From Promethearchaeota archaeon (GTDB lineage: Archaea; Asgardarchaeota; Lokiarchaeia; Sigynarchaeales; SOKP01): a DNA stretch of 64,000 nucleotides. The stretch's first letter is position 1. Each line of letters begins with the position of its first letter. Under the pieces are notes generated by a model. That model saw only the letters and a list, made by a program, of their open reading frames with translations, made no database searches and was not told the origin of the DNA. This document shows, piece by piece, positions 9,065 to 18,470 of the stretch. The DNA is taken from positions 17,056-81,055 of the forward strand of contig JAHPYY010000176.1 of assembly GCA_019058515.1 (NCBI GenBank), given 5' to 3'. Position numbers and translations under genes: made by a program.

Positions 9065-10147
9065 ATGAACAGTATAGAATTTAGTAGTAAAACCACAGTA
9101 TTGGTTGTATCTGATGTGCATTTAGGGGCTTCGGGCGTAGAATACGACGATTTCAACAGATTTCTTACGACGGTCCACTCAAGGATAAGTGAAGGCGCTT
9201 TACCTTCGCTTAAAGTTTTAATCATTACGGGAGACTTTTTTGATTTGTGCATGGATAGTTATCGAGATCTTGCTCGGGAAAATATAAATCTGGAGGTATA
9301 CGATAATCTCATTAAGCTTCAAGAAAAAGGCATTAAGGTTATTATTACATTAGGAAATCACGAGATACCCACTACTTGGTGGCATGATAGGAAGTTCATA
9401 TCGCGTAAAAATACCTTTACAAGCTTGTTTTCTAAGGAATTTAAGGCAGACGATACCTACTTATCCTTTTTCGAGGATTTGACGTTTTGTCAATATTGTA
9501 TCTTACAAAATAATAAAGAGAGTAATTTGGAGCTGCATTTATACGATAGAAAGAAATATTTTGCAGATAATCAAAGTTCCATCGAAATAATTAAACTCGA
9601 AGTACCATCCGATATGAACGAGAAACAAAAAATCTTATTCACTCATGGATACCAATTCGAACCCTGGTTGGCTCTCTTTATTGCGTCCTTTGTTTGGAGC
9701 TATAACATCAAATCCCCCGACATACTCAAAGAGTTGAACAACGCCATATATAACGACTTGATTAAAGCAAGTGAGAGTGAAATCGAGAAAGCCCTAAAGA
9801 GAGATGAAGTGAGAGAAATATATCGCCAAAGAAACATTGAATACGAGGACATAAATGTAAAGGAACTTAAGAAAATGATAAAGAAGAATAAAAAAGCAGA
9901 TAAAAGGCGAACAAAAATCAAGGAAAAAAATAGAAGATATTTTAAGAAGATCTACAAATTCCTGAGAAAGGATAAGCACTCTCACATTTCTCACATAATA
10001 TTCGGGCATACGCATCAAGATGACCAAGAAAGTAAAGAAGGCAAACATATATTTAACGCTGGAGCGTGGAAACATGTGAAAAACGCCCACTACATAGAAA
10101 TTCTATCAGATGGAGAGATTATCCCAGTGGATTTCAAATTAAATTGA
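9065..10147 (+). CDS. Calcineurin-like metallophosphoesterase (paralogue)
   Basis: A 360-residue paralogue of the 2916-3803 protein with the same motif series: DVHLGA (about 17-22), GDFFD (about 58-62), GNHE (about 99-102), THGYQFEPW (about 193-201) and GHTHQD (about 316-321). It carries a long, very basic, lysine-rich helical insert (about residues 235-305) before the last motif, which could bind nucleic acid or membranes. Its phosphoester substrate is unknown. A PD-(D/E)XK-like membrane protein gene follows on the same strand. Confidence 0.88.
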   Translation: MNSIEFSSKTTVLVVSDVHLGASGVEYDDFNRFLTTVHSRISEGALPSLKVLIITGDFFDLCMDSYRDLARENINLEVYDNLIKLQEKGIKVIITLGNHEIPTTWWHDRKFISRKNTFTSLFSKEFKADDTYLSFFEDLTFCQYCILQNNKESNLELHLYDRKKYFADNQSSIEIIKLEVPSDMNEKQKILFTHGYQFEPWLALFIASFVWSYNIKSPDILKELNNAIYNDLIKASESEIEKALKRDEVREIYRQRNIEYEDINVKELKKMIKKNKKADKRRTKIKEKNRRYFKKIYKFLRKDKHSHISHIIFGHTHQDDQESKEGKHIFNAGAWKHVKNAHYIEILSDGEIIPVDFKLN

Positions 10148-10234
10148 GTTTTCCTTAATTCTCTTTTTTTTCTTTAAATTAGTTGGTTGAATTTTAATTG
10201 AAAAGAATTCAAAAAACGAAAGTGTTCTATTCAA

Positions 10235-10744
10235 TTGGATTTTTTAGTATTAGGAGGTATATTATTCGGAATCTTATACATCATCTTTTATTGGTGTATT
10301 AAAGAAGTTTTGAAATTTCTAAAAAGAAAAAAGCGCCCAATAACGGCAACTCAGTTTAAATCTGTTGATGGGCACATAGTAAAATCAAAAGGAGAACTTA
10401 TTATAGATACATATCTGTCGTTGCTTAACATCAAACACGAATACGAAGATATCATAGCAATCGACGGTCATTCTCTTAAGTACGACTGGTTTTTGCCGGA
10501 AAGTAATATATATATGGAATATTGGGGGTTAAACACTAAAGAATACCTCAAAAGAAAAACTCAGAAGATCGATTTATACCGGAACGGTAAGTTAAAGCTA
10601 ATTTCGATAGAGGAAGAGATGTTTTCTGACATATCCTCAAATTTACGCAAAGCTTTAGGATTAGATTCCGATGTTGAACACAAAGCAATTTTAGTAAAAC
10701 ATTGCCCTAATTGCGGATTTAAACTTGACAATCGTTTTAATTGA
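10235..10744 (+). CDS. Membrane-anchored PD-(D/E)XK nuclease-like protein with zinc-ribbon tail
   Basis: 169 residues. Residues 2-25 form a membrane segment. Residues about 45-145 have a restriction-endonuclease-like pattern: KSKGELIIDTYL (first acidic residue in a helix), YDWFLPESNIYMEYWG (Asp and Glu of the nuclease core) and a following lysine-rich helix that could supply the migrated catalytic Lys. The protein ends with CPNCGFKLD, half of a zinc ribbon. A TTG at 10235 is the only early canonical start. GGAGGT at 10252-10257 lies inside the frame. The nuclease assignment is an inference from motif spacing. Confidence 0.55.
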   Translation: MDFLVLGGILFGILYIIFYWCIKEVLKFLKRKKRPITATQFKSVDGHIVKSKGELIIDTYLSLLNIKHEYEDIIAIDGHSLKYDWFLPESNIYMEYWGLNTKEYLKRKTQKIDLYRNGKLKLISIEEEMFSDISSNLRKALGLDSDVEHKAILVKHCPNCGFKLDNRFN

Positions 10745-10815
10745 AGGTAATACCAGTCGATTAAGAAATAAAAAAAAAAAGATTTTATTGCTAATAAGCA
10801 CAATCTCTTTAAATA

Positions 10816-11694
10816 TTAATCGAAAAATACGAAATAAGTCATGAGGATTCCAGAAAACATCGAAAACATCGTTATGAGGATGTATATTGTCTTCCACTTC
10901 TTGGAAACTTCTGCAAAATCCATTAGAAAACCAAGAATTAGCAATCCTACGGTATTTGAACTAGTAGAAATTTGAAGCAATATTAAAGCATTCTCTGCAT
11001 TCCTAAGAGGAGTAACAAAATTTTTTTGTACATATTCATCAAAAATATCGATATGAGCATAAACATCGACAGGATAGGGGTGTATCATAACACCTACGAG
11101 TAAAGAGTGGGTTTTGGAATAGAAATATTTGTCGGGGTAATACACGTATAACTCCCAGTTATCTAATTCACTGCTATCGGGGAGATTGGATTTACTATCG
11201 AAGTATTCTTGCAGTTCTCCGTAAATCCCATCCTTATTGTTATATCTAAGTTCAAAAACGCCTTCTGTAAATAACCACTCGATATCATCGTTATAGTAAT
11301 CGTATAAAAACAGTTCTTCAAAGTCAAGCCATAGATTTTGTATGGCAAGTACCTGTGAATAGATCATCATTGTGGCTTCAGTTTCGGTTATAAGAGAATC
11401 TGAAATTAATAGCGCTGCAGTAATATCAGCTTTCATTAGGTTATACCAAACATCCGTGTATCTCTCTTCCATATCTAGAACAGTTTCCCGAAGTTTCTCG
11501 AAATCATCGACTCGTTTTTCGTAATCACCAATTTGATTTTGGAGAACATTTCCATAATAGAACTCAGTAAAAGTAATTATTGCTAAGATTAACCCCATTG
11601 AATAAATCATTGCTTGAAATTTTCGAGGTTTATTTTTCGAAGGTTCAGAAATACCATAGTCATCTTTATATTCTGGTGGCTTATACTCTTCCAT
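10816..11694 (-). CDS. Acidic membrane protein, tandem paralogue B
   Basis: 292 residues with one N-terminal membrane segment (about 27-48), an acidic, Tyr/Trp-rich soluble domain of about 180 residues, and two closely spaced membrane segments at the C-terminus (about 235-290). It is a clear paralogue of the gene just upstream: the order is the same and both contain an E.GYG/EFYYGN-type motif after TM1 and a GLL.L.FL.DF motif in the penultimate segment. Its ATG overlaps the upstream stop in a TAATG junction, so the two are translationally coupled. The function is unknown; the large acidic domain is probably extracytoplasmic. Confidence 0.7.
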   Translation of the reverse strand: MEEYKPPEYKDDYGISEPSKNKPRKFQAMIYSMGLILAIITFTEFYYGNVLQNQIGDYEKRVDDFEKLRETVLDMEERYTDVWYNLMKADITAALLISDSLITETEATMMIYSQVLAIQNLWLDFEELFLYDYYNDDIEWLFTEGVFELRYNNKDGIYGELQEYFDSKSNLPDSSELDNWELYVYYPDKYFYSKTHSLLVGVMIHPYPVDVYAHIDIFDEYVQKNFVTPLRNAENALILLQISTSSNTVGLLILGFLMDFAEVSKKWKTIYILITMFSMFSGILMTYFVFFD

Positions 11695-12536
11695 TAAAAA
11701 CCCCCCATAATGATTCTAATAATGGTCAATAATGAGGTAGTAACCGCAATTGCCACAGAAATTAATGCTATTATTAAATATATTTTTTTCATGGTAACAT
11801 GTATTTCCCCAAAATCTACTAAAAATGCAAGAAGCAAAAGCCCAATCGTAGTGGCGCTACCGATTAAGAATAACCTATTTAAGGAGTTCTGAGCTTCCAA
11901 CAATGGATGTAGGAAATTGTCTTCAACATAGTCGTCAAACTCATCAAAATCAACCCAAATGTATATGGCAGCAGAATCGGATGACCAATCCCTTAAAATC
12001 TCATAAGTATTTTTATATAAAAAATAATCAGCGTCTATGTAAGTGGTGTCGATGTACCACTCATCCATTTCATCAACATCAACGAGATCGCTATATTGGT
12101 CGTCAAAAGCATCGTATACAACCGAAATATCGTCCGCGACAAAATCTAATCTTAAAACTTGCTCTGTAAATAACCAACCATAGTCCTCATCTAAGTAATT
12201 TTTCAAGAAGTTAACGTAAAAGAAATAATCAGCCTTATATAAATCCGGGATAAGTCCTATAATCATTGCATCTCCTTCCTCTTCCGTTATCCAATTATAG
12301 TCTACTTTAAAGTGAGCATTATAATCTATGGTAAGCAATTCTGTGAGAAATTCGCCATACATGCGATTTAAATCCCATAGAAGGTCTCTAATTTTATCGT
12401 AATTTTCAATCTTATTTTCCTTTGAGGCAATTTCGGGTTGTAAGACGAACGTTCCGTATCCAAATTCGATGAATGAAAGTATAATGAATACGATACCTAA
12501 TGTATATGTAAATATTTGAAGCTTACTTCCACTCAT
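11694..12536 (-). CDS. Acidic membrane protein, tandem paralogue A
   Basis: 280 residues with the same build as its downstream partner: TM1 (about 8-30), a very Asp/Tyr-rich soluble domain (about 35-210, with runs such as DDISVVYDAFDDQYSDL), then two C-terminal membrane segments (about 218-275). The acidic content suggests cation binding or a surface layer facing the outside. The pair is isolated from other genes by direction and spacing. No database family was recognised. Confidence 0.7.
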   Translation of the reverse strand: MSGSKLQIFTYTLGIVFIILSFIEFGYGTFVLQPEIASKENKIENYDKIRDLLWDLNRMYGEFLTELLTIDYNAHFKVDYNWITEEEGDAMIIGLIPDLYKADYFFYVNFLKNYLDEDYGWLFTEQVLRLDFVADDISVVYDAFDDQYSDLVDVDEMDEWYIDTTYIDADYFLYKNTYEILRDWSSDSAAIYIWVDFDEFDDYVEDNFLHPLLEAQNSLNRLFLIGSATTIGLLLLAFLVDFGEIHVTMKKIYLIIALISVAIAVTTSLLTIIRIIMGGF

Positions 12537-12722
12537 AAGTATAACTCTTCTTTATTTTTTTTGTTAAATTTAAATTTTTAGAAATTAGATAAATTGAATT
12601 TATCAAGTAAAAATAATTGATTGGTGAATATTAAAAACTTTCTCGTAATTTATGATAAAAAACTTGCTTTTAAATACGAAATTTGACAGTAATGGCAGGA
12701 CTTCGGTCTATAATTTGTCAAT

Positions 12723-13331
12723 TCAGGCTATATAGATTTTGTTTTTATTTATAGTTCTTAAATAATACAACGAAATTGGTATAGTTACTGCCGACTCAAG
12801 GAGCCAAATCAATTCGTAAACCTGAAAACTGTAAGACCCAAATTGATAGATTGGAATTAACAGTAATTCTGGCGATGAGAAAACTACTAAAGGAAAGAAA
12901 AATTCTACTGTGGAGTGTGAAGGAAGGTCCAATAAGAGATGTGTTATACCCCCAATTATCGCAGAATAAGAAGCTCTCACATAAAAACTTCTATCGAAAC
13001 TTTTCAGTTTTAACCTATCGAATTTATCAAATCCAAAATACTTTAAGTACTTGGTAAACGGCCAATCTTTCTTAGAGATTACCGATATCCACGGTCCAAA
13101 GTACCTAGAAAACAGCATTGTGAGTATTAGGGTAACAGGGAGCGTCCAAACGAATATTCCAAGAAAGCTGTGAGTGATGTTTCTTATTGAAAAGGTCGAA
13201 TTATAATTTAAGAAGAACAATATATCGGGAACGAAAGTGCTTAAGCAAATTGCCGTTCCGTCTATTTTTTTCGGATATCTGTGTTTTAGATATAACGCGG
13301 GGGCTTGGTGTGATAATATCGAGCTAGGCAT
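12723..13331 (-). CDS. DUF4184-like membrane protein
   Basis: 202 residues starting at ATG 13331. The N-terminus MPSSILSHQAPALYLKHRYP, the segment FVPDILFFL and the later THSFLGIF and THLLLDLPSH motifs match the pattern of the DUF4184 family, in which conserved His and Asp residues face the membrane. About four to five membrane segments are visible. The biochemical role of the family is unknown. The gene stands alone between oppositely oriented neighbours. Confidence 0.7.
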   Translation of the reverse strand: MPSSILSHQAPALYLKHRYPKKIDGTAICLSTFVPDILFFLNYNSTFSIRNITHSFLGIFVWTLPVTLILTMLFSRYFGPWISVISKKDWPFTKYLKYFGFDKFDRLKLKSFDRSFYVRASYSAIIGGITHLLLDLPSHSTVEFFFPLVVFSSPELLLIPIYQFGSYSFQVYELIWLLESAVTIPISLYYLRTINKNKIYIA

Positions 13332-13478
13332 GTGTATAGAAACCTTAATATTTGAATCAAAATAATATTTCTAACTAATTATACCTATTTACTATATTTG
13401 TTATGTCAGTAAAAACTATAACATAGCTAGAAGAAATAAAGAAAACATTAATATACCGAAGATGGTAAATATTACAAC

Positions 13479-14282
13479 ATGAAGTTTGTAGATTTGTCGA
13501 TACCCATTATAAACCCAGAAGAAGCCGTCTTCGACCCTCCCTTAACCAGACCGAAAATTGAATACACCTTTCACGAGGAGGGAGCTGATCAGATGGGATT
13601 CGTGTTTCCAAGATTAAAACCGGACAAACACTTGCCCGATGGTAAGGGATGGGCAGTGGAAAACATCACGCTTGGAACGCATAGTGGAACGCACATGGAC
13701 GCTCCTTGGCACTTTGCTCCAATCCAAGACAGGGAAAAAGGAGAGATAAAAGCGAAAACCATAGATGAGTTTCCTTTGGAGTGGGGGATAGGGCCACTGG
13801 TCGTGTTGGATTGCACTAACTTTGAGGAAGGGTACGTAATGACGCCTGATGATATTGACTCCAAATTAAAGGAATTAGATTACAGTTTGAAAGAAGGAGA
13901 TATCCTTTGCGTACACACTAACGCTCCAAAACACTATGGAACTTCCGATTATATTAATTACGGAGTAGGAGTAGGAAAAGACGCTACCTTACATATAATT
14001 CGTCAAGGGGTTCATGTAGTAGGAATTGACGCGTGGAGTTGGGATGCTCCGTTTTCTATAACCGCTCAAAAGTGGAAAAAGTCGGTCAAAGAGAAAAATC
14101 CTGATACTTCGATAATTTGGGAAGGACATTTTGCTGGTATTGAATTAGGATACTTTCAAATGGAGAAAATGTACAATTTAGACAAAGTTCCTCCGCTCGG
14201 AGCTACGATCTACTGCTTCCCAATAAAGGTAGCTAGAGCGTCCGCTGGGTGGATAAGAGCTGTGGCCACAATTCCAGAGTAA
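13479..14282 (+). CDS. Cyclase family protein (kynurenine formamidase-like)
   Basis: 267 residues. The signature HSGTHMDAPWHF (about residues 69-80) of the cyclase/arylformamidase superfamily is present, along with the N-terminal DLSIPI strand and the later GIDAWSWDAP segment. Members are metal-dependent hydrolases of formyl-kynurenine, isatin or polyketide-like substrates. No tryptophan-degradation genes are nearby, so the substrate is open. It is longer than minimal formamidases, more like the bacterial cyclase-family subgroup. Confidence 0.85.
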   Translation: MKFVDLSIPIINPEEAVFDPPLTRPKIEYTFHEEGADQMGFVFPRLKPDKHLPDGKGWAVENITLGTHSGTHMDAPWHFAPIQDREKGEIKAKTIDEFPLEWGIGPLVVLDCTNFEEGYVMTPDDIDSKLKELDYSLKEGDILCVHTNAPKHYGTSDYINYGVGVGKDATLHIIRQGVHVVGIDAWSWDAPFSITAQKWKKSVKEKNPDTSIIWEGHFAGIELGYFQMEKMYNLDKVPPLGATIYCFPIKVARASAGWIRAVATIPE

Positions 14283-14300
14283 TAAAAAAAGAAAAAGTAA

Positions 14301-16514
14301 TTAATCCTCTTTAAATGCTTGATCAACCAATTCCCGAGCGTTTTTAAAGGGTTCTAGTGCCCCCGACCAATCAACTAAATGTTTCGAGTAGCTTTTCTCA
14401 AAGATTTGGACGAATTCTTTTAGTTGGGCTCTAATTTCTGCAGTTTGATTTCCTTTTAGGAATAAAGCTCCGAAGAATTTACTAGAATACTCTACTATGA
14501 CAATGGAATCACCGTGATCAATAGTTTTGAGAAATTGTTGCGATTTGGTAGTTTCTTTAATGAACGATGATATAGCTGAAAACATTCCCGAAATTATCCC
14601 TGGATCTTGTAACCCACCTTCAACGAAGGCGTGGTCGAAAATACCTCTACCGTCTTCGTAAATGATATATAATCCTTGTTTGTACACCCGTTCGAACATG
14701 TAGCTGAATTCTGGAATATATATAGAGATTTGATTCGTGGTGAAAAGGTATTTCAAGACGAAGTACAGTTTCTTATCTTTTTCGTCGTCACCAGTTAGAA
14801 TTTCGCACAATTGGACTTCATTCTCAAGTTTTTGCAATACAGCTTGAACCTCCTCCTTATCTTGTTCTAGGCTCTTTACCTCCACCCCTTTATTCCTTAC
14901 TATCAAACTGTCGTTTTTAATAGCCTTAAAATCTCTGTAAAAAGGAAAGTCCTTTTCATTGGAGTATACTACTTTCTCTAGGTTTTTATCGTCGAGGAGA
15001 ACAGTTTTCACTCTATATTTTTTCGAAGTATAAAATACTATATAGCCCCAAAATGCAATGCTAAATATATATCGCCCATATAAATAAGGAACTGCCAATA
15101 CAAATAATAAATCGCTTAACTTGGCTTCAAACGCAGCGGTTCGTAATGTAAAGTACTGGGTTCCAAAGAGAGAATAATAGCTCGTTTGTCCCGTTAGCCA
15201 GTACTCCTCTGCAGCGAATTTTATTAAGGGATTCACGTAAAACAAGGGCATTATTATAGAAAATGCTATCACAACTACAAGAAACAGCCCCAAACCTAAC
15301 GACCTACTCTTAATGTAGTGTAAGGTATAGAATAGTAAGATTGAGGACACAGCAATGGCTAAAATGTCGAGCGTTAAAGTGTCAAATATAATCATCAAAT
15401 CAAATAACAAAGACTCTTGAAGCGTAGGGGAAGTGTAATTAAACTTAGCTGTGTTGATTATGAAATTAACATTAGCAGGATCCCCGAAGATTATTGTATA
15501 TAAAAACGAAAGAAGGACAGTTGCTATGGAGAATATAAATACGGCAATTAAGGCGTAAATAAAGCTATAGTATATGTTTCTAGTGTTCACAGATGTTGGT
15601 TTAGTGTGTCTATTTTTCCACCAATTAATTAACTTAATCAAAATAAAGATAGATATTGGCTCAAACACTTTGAAAAATAACACAAAAATAGCCGCTGCCA
15701 TAATGAAATACGCAAAGAAAAAGAAAATGATGTCTATTGACTCCGTGTACTCTACAATGAATAAAATGAGAGAAAGAACGGAGATTGGGATTCCTACGCT
15801 AGTTAAACTCTTATACGTTTGTTCTCGAGTTTTCTCCCCAAAGTATCTCCCCTTAAATGCTAACTGAGAGCTAGACAATAGTTCGATACTAAATAGAAAA
15901 ATGGCGATGTACACGAATAATATTTCTAAGAACCACCCCAATGCAGTTTGTGCCGTAGATAACGAGAAGTTTTGCAGGTCGGAGATATCTAGAATCACTT
16001 GAAGTAAGTACAAAGAAATAGGAAGAAGGATCAACATGAGTTTAAAGATTTCCCTTTCCCTTTTCCAATCGCTTTTCATTAGATCCTTTTTGATGGTGGT
16101 TAAAATACCCTCGTTGAATTCATAAGTAATTTTTTTAAGTATTTCCGCTTTAGGTTCTTTTTCTTTTCTCACCTTGAAGCACACAACAACAAATGAAAAG
16201 AAAGGTGATATAAAAAATATAAAAGGCAATACAACTAACGGATACGAGGAAAAAATTGCGATTAAATTGATGAAATGAACGAAAATGTACTCGATTCCTA
16301 GTAAATTTCCCCCACCACCAGACAGATTTTTGGGAGGAAGATTTAATTGTATTAATATTGGTAATACCCAATATATCAAATAAAAAAGCGATAAAGCAAT
16401 CACAATTCTCAGATAGAGTTTTCCAATTACCTTCTTCCAAATAAAAGGCAGTGGAATGAAGATTAGAATCAATGGTAGAGCGTTTAGCAGTATTGTGCTG
16501 ATTGAACTTAACAT
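14301..16514 (-). CDS. Polytopic membrane protein with C-terminal longin/roadblock-like domain
   Basis: 737 residues. The first about 520 residues contain roughly 14 predicted membrane segments, interrupted by basic loops. A cytosolic stretch (about 520-600) leads into a C-terminal domain (about 610-735) with the pattern of Asgard longin-like domains: GLYIIYEDGRGIFDHAF as the first hairpin, then IISGMFSAISSFIKE as the long helix, and a final helix FVQIFEKSYSKHLVDW. Longin and roadblock domains bind small GTPases, so this may be a membrane receptor for one of the Rab-like GTPases. The domain call is by pattern; the membrane part is unassigned. Confidence 0.6.
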   Translation of the reverse strand: MLSSISTILLNALPLILIFIPLPFIWKKVIGKLYLRIVIALSLFYLIYWVLPILIQLNLPPKNLSGGGGNLLGIEYIFVHFINLIAIFSSYPLVVLPFIFFISPFFSFVVVCFKVRKEKEPKAEILKKITYEFNEGILTTIKKDLMKSDWKREREIFKLMLILLPISLYLLQVILDISDLQNFSLSTAQTALGWFLEILFVYIAIFLFSIELLSSSQLAFKGRYFGEKTREQTYKSLTSVGIPISVLSLILFIVEYTESIDIIFFFFAYFIMAAAIFVLFFKVFEPISIFILIKLINWWKNRHTKPTSVNTRNIYYSFIYALIAVFIFSIATVLLSFLYTIIFGDPANVNFIINTAKFNYTSPTLQESLLFDLMIIFDTLTLDILAIAVSSILLFYTLHYIKSRSLGLGLFLVVVIAFSIIMPLFYVNPLIKFAAEEYWLTGQTSYYSLFGTQYFTLRTAAFEAKLSDLLFVLAVPYLYGRYIFSIAFWGYIVFYTSKKYRVKTVLLDDKNLEKVVYSNEKDFPFYRDFKAIKNDSLIVRNKGVEVKSLEQDKEEVQAVLQKLENEVQLCEILTGDDEKDKKLYFVLKYLFTTNQISIYIPEFSYMFERVYKQGLYIIYEDGRGIFDHAFVEGGLQDPGIISGMFSAISSFIKETTKSQQFLKTIDHGDSIVIVEYSSKFFGALFLKGNQTAEIRAQLKEFVQIFEKSYSKHLVDWSGALEPFKNARELVDQAFKED

Positions 16515-16624
16515 GATAATCCTGATTTTTTGTAATTATTATTGAATTATTTAGTATAAAAGTTATTTACTTAATAGAAATAAAAAATTTTAATATTAAC
16601 CATTTAAGTTCTACACATTTATTT

Positions 16625-16632
16625 AAGAGGTG
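16625..16632 (+). promoter_or_regulatory. Shine-Dalgarno AAGAGGTG of the deacetylase gene
   Basis: AAGAGGTG matches the archaeal anti-SD closely. The only early canonical start, GTG at 16630, lies inside it. Six nucleotides downstream is an in-frame ACG (16639), which would give MRKLGII..., the usual family N-terminus. This makes the ACG the better-placed start. Confidence 0.5.
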
Positions 16633-17745
16633 TTAAAAACGAGAAAATTAGGTATTATAGTGGATGAAGATTTTGCTCAAAAGAACGTTCCGCCCTACCC
16701 TAAACCTTCTTTTTTATCGTACGAAAACCCATATAGATTGCAGGCAATTTACGACTATTTACTAAAAGAAAAAATTTTTGAAAAAACGAATGTCGCTCGA
16801 CTAGAAGTTAAGGTGCTCTCAGATGAGATCTTGGAATTAGTTCACACCAAATACCACATCAACTCGATTCGTCAACTATCTCAATTTGAAGGCGTGTTAA
16901 GCGAAGAAGTTTACTTAACCGAAGATACATTTGAATTAGCCAAAAAAGCAGTAGGTGGAGCCGTTCAAGCGGTACTAAGCGTAATAGAACACAGAGTTTC
17001 ACAAGCTATTGCCCTTATTAGGCCTCCGGGGCATCACGCGCTAAGGGAACGTGCTTCTGGCTTATGCATTTTTAACAACATTGCCATAGCGATTCAATAC
17101 TTAAGAACCCAATTAAGTTACACCCAAAACATCGCTATCATTGATATTGACAACCACTTTGGTGACGGATTAGCACAATTTTTTTACGAGGATCCGAGAG
17201 TTCTTTACTTCTCAATACACGAATACGATTTTCTCGATAGCGATTTGGGATTCTTAAACGAAATTGGAGAGGGAGCAGGCACCGGATCAAACATTAATTT
17301 TCCAGTCCCAAGCGGTCTGACGCATGAAGAATTTCTCGAACTTCGAGATATTCTCGAACCAATTTTGAGCGATTTTGAGCCGGATTTAATCGTTGTAGCA
17401 ATGGGTTTTGACATGTATTTCGACGATCCGATTGGTAATTGCTTGTTAACCGCTAACACTTACTATGATTTTACAAAATGGTTGCTGGAGGTCTCGAAAA
17501 AACTTTGCCGAGGGAAGCTTGCGTTTATTCTAGAGGGAGGTTATAGCTTGTGTGGGTTACCTTTTTGCGTTGGAGCCGTAATAAAAGGTTTATTAAACGA
17601 ACTTTTCGAGAAACCCAAGCACGAGGTATTAAATGTTCCTGTAAACTCAAGCGACCTTCAAGAAATACGAAAAATTAAAAATACGCTCCTAGAAAAGATA
17701 AAAGAATTCTACCCGTCTCTAAGGAGTAAAAATGAAGAAAAATAA
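16630..17745 (+). CDS. Histone deacetylase / acetylpolyamine amidohydrolase family protein
   Basis: 371 residues counted from GTG 16630; 368 if translation starts at ACG 16639. Family motifs are clear: RPPGHHA (tandem His), NNIAIAIQYL, DIDNHFGDG (metal-binding Asp and His), VVAMGFDMYFDDP (second metal Asp region) and LEGGY (catalytic Tyr region). These zinc amidohydrolases remove acyl groups from lysines or polyamines. Given the polyamine-linked agmatinase and DHS genes elsewhere in the window, an acetylpolyamine substrate is as likely as a protein one. A roadblock protein gene lies convergently just downstream. Confidence 0.88.
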   Translation: MLKTRKLGIIVDEDFAQKNVPPYPKPSFLSYENPYRLQAIYDYLLKEKIFEKTNVARLEVKVLSDEILELVHTKYHINSIRQLSQFEGVLSEEVYLTEDTFELAKKAVGGAVQAVLSVIEHRVSQAIALIRPPGHHALRERASGLCIFNNIAIAIQYLRTQLSYTQNIAIIDIDNHFGDGLAQFFYEDPRVLYFSIHEYDFLDSDLGFLNEIGEGAGTGSNINFPVPSGLTHEEFLELRDILEPILSDFEPDLIVVAMGFDMYFDDPIGNCLLTANTYYDFTKWLLEVSKKLCRGKLAFILEGGYSLCGLPFCVGAVIKGLLNELFEKPKHEVLNVPVNSSDLQEIRKIKNTLLEKIKEFYPSLRSKNEEK

Positions 17746-17759
17746 GTTGAATTTGCTCT

Positions 17760-18176
17760 TTACAGAAGACTTGCTAGCTTTAATGCTTTCGACTGGACCG
17801 AAAACAACGCGTCTCTGGGACCTACTTGGGGGTTAATATAACATACTAAAGCGCCCGTTCCTCCAATAGGCACTGGAGCAGCGATTAGATGCCCTTTACC
17901 CGTGATGTTAGTTCCTATTTTTCTTTCTTCAGTGTTCTCCACGATCATGTATTTAATACCTTGTATCGAAATACTCGACATCCCTTTTCCCCCCAACTCT
18001 ACTTTAGTGCTTAATAACTCGTTTAAAACGGCTAAATCTCCAGAGATGTCCCAATTATCGGTTTGTGTAACTAACTCTCCAGCCTGATTTACAATCGCCA
18101 CACCAAACACATTCTGATCCTCGTCTAATAACTCATTAATTAACGATTCGATTTTTTCCAAATCAACCATAACCAT
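17760..18176 (-). CDS. Roadblock/LC7 domain protein
   Basis: About 138 residues forming one roadblock/LC7 domain: an N-terminal helix (VDLEKIESLINELL), VFGVAIVNQAGELVTQT as the first beta hairpin, a central helix, and a GALVCYINPQV strand before the last helix. Roadblock proteins dimerise and act as GTPase regulators (MglB-like) or platform subunits (Ragulator, TRAPP-like). Two ATGs (18176, 18170) are possible starts; a TTG at 18179 is the outermost. It is a likely partner of a small GTPase, but none lies directly beside it. Confidence 0.8.
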   Translation of the reverse strand: MVMVDLEKIESLINELLDEDQNVFGVAIVNQAGELVTQTDNWDISGDLAVLNELLSTKVELGGKGMSSISIQGIKYMIVENTEERKIGTNITGKGHLIAAPVPIGGTGALVCYINPQVGPRDALFSVQSKALKLASLL

Positions 18177-18470
18177 CAACTTTTATTCTTATTTTATGAA
18201 ATTATTAATTATAATACTAATGTAAATTCTTAATATAAATATAGGTTTTCTTTCTCTTGTTGAAAGTGAGATATATACATTAGATTCACTCAAATAGAAA
18301 TATCTCGCTAAAAATTTCGCGACAGGTTTGAAGATAAATACAAGAGTTTTCAAATTTCCCTAAATATTTTATTATGGGAATTTCATTGTTATAATAACGA
18401 CGAAATAATTCGTTTACAAAAATATAAATTTAAACTATAAAACTATAAAAGAACCTCGGTGAAATTAAGT

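Noticed and set aside
9700..9921. Long open frames antisense to real genes, such as those opposite the phosphoesterase, M20 and ABC genes
   Set aside because: They mirror the codon pattern of conserved genes on the other strand, are hydrophobic or low-complexity, and lack ribosome binding sites.
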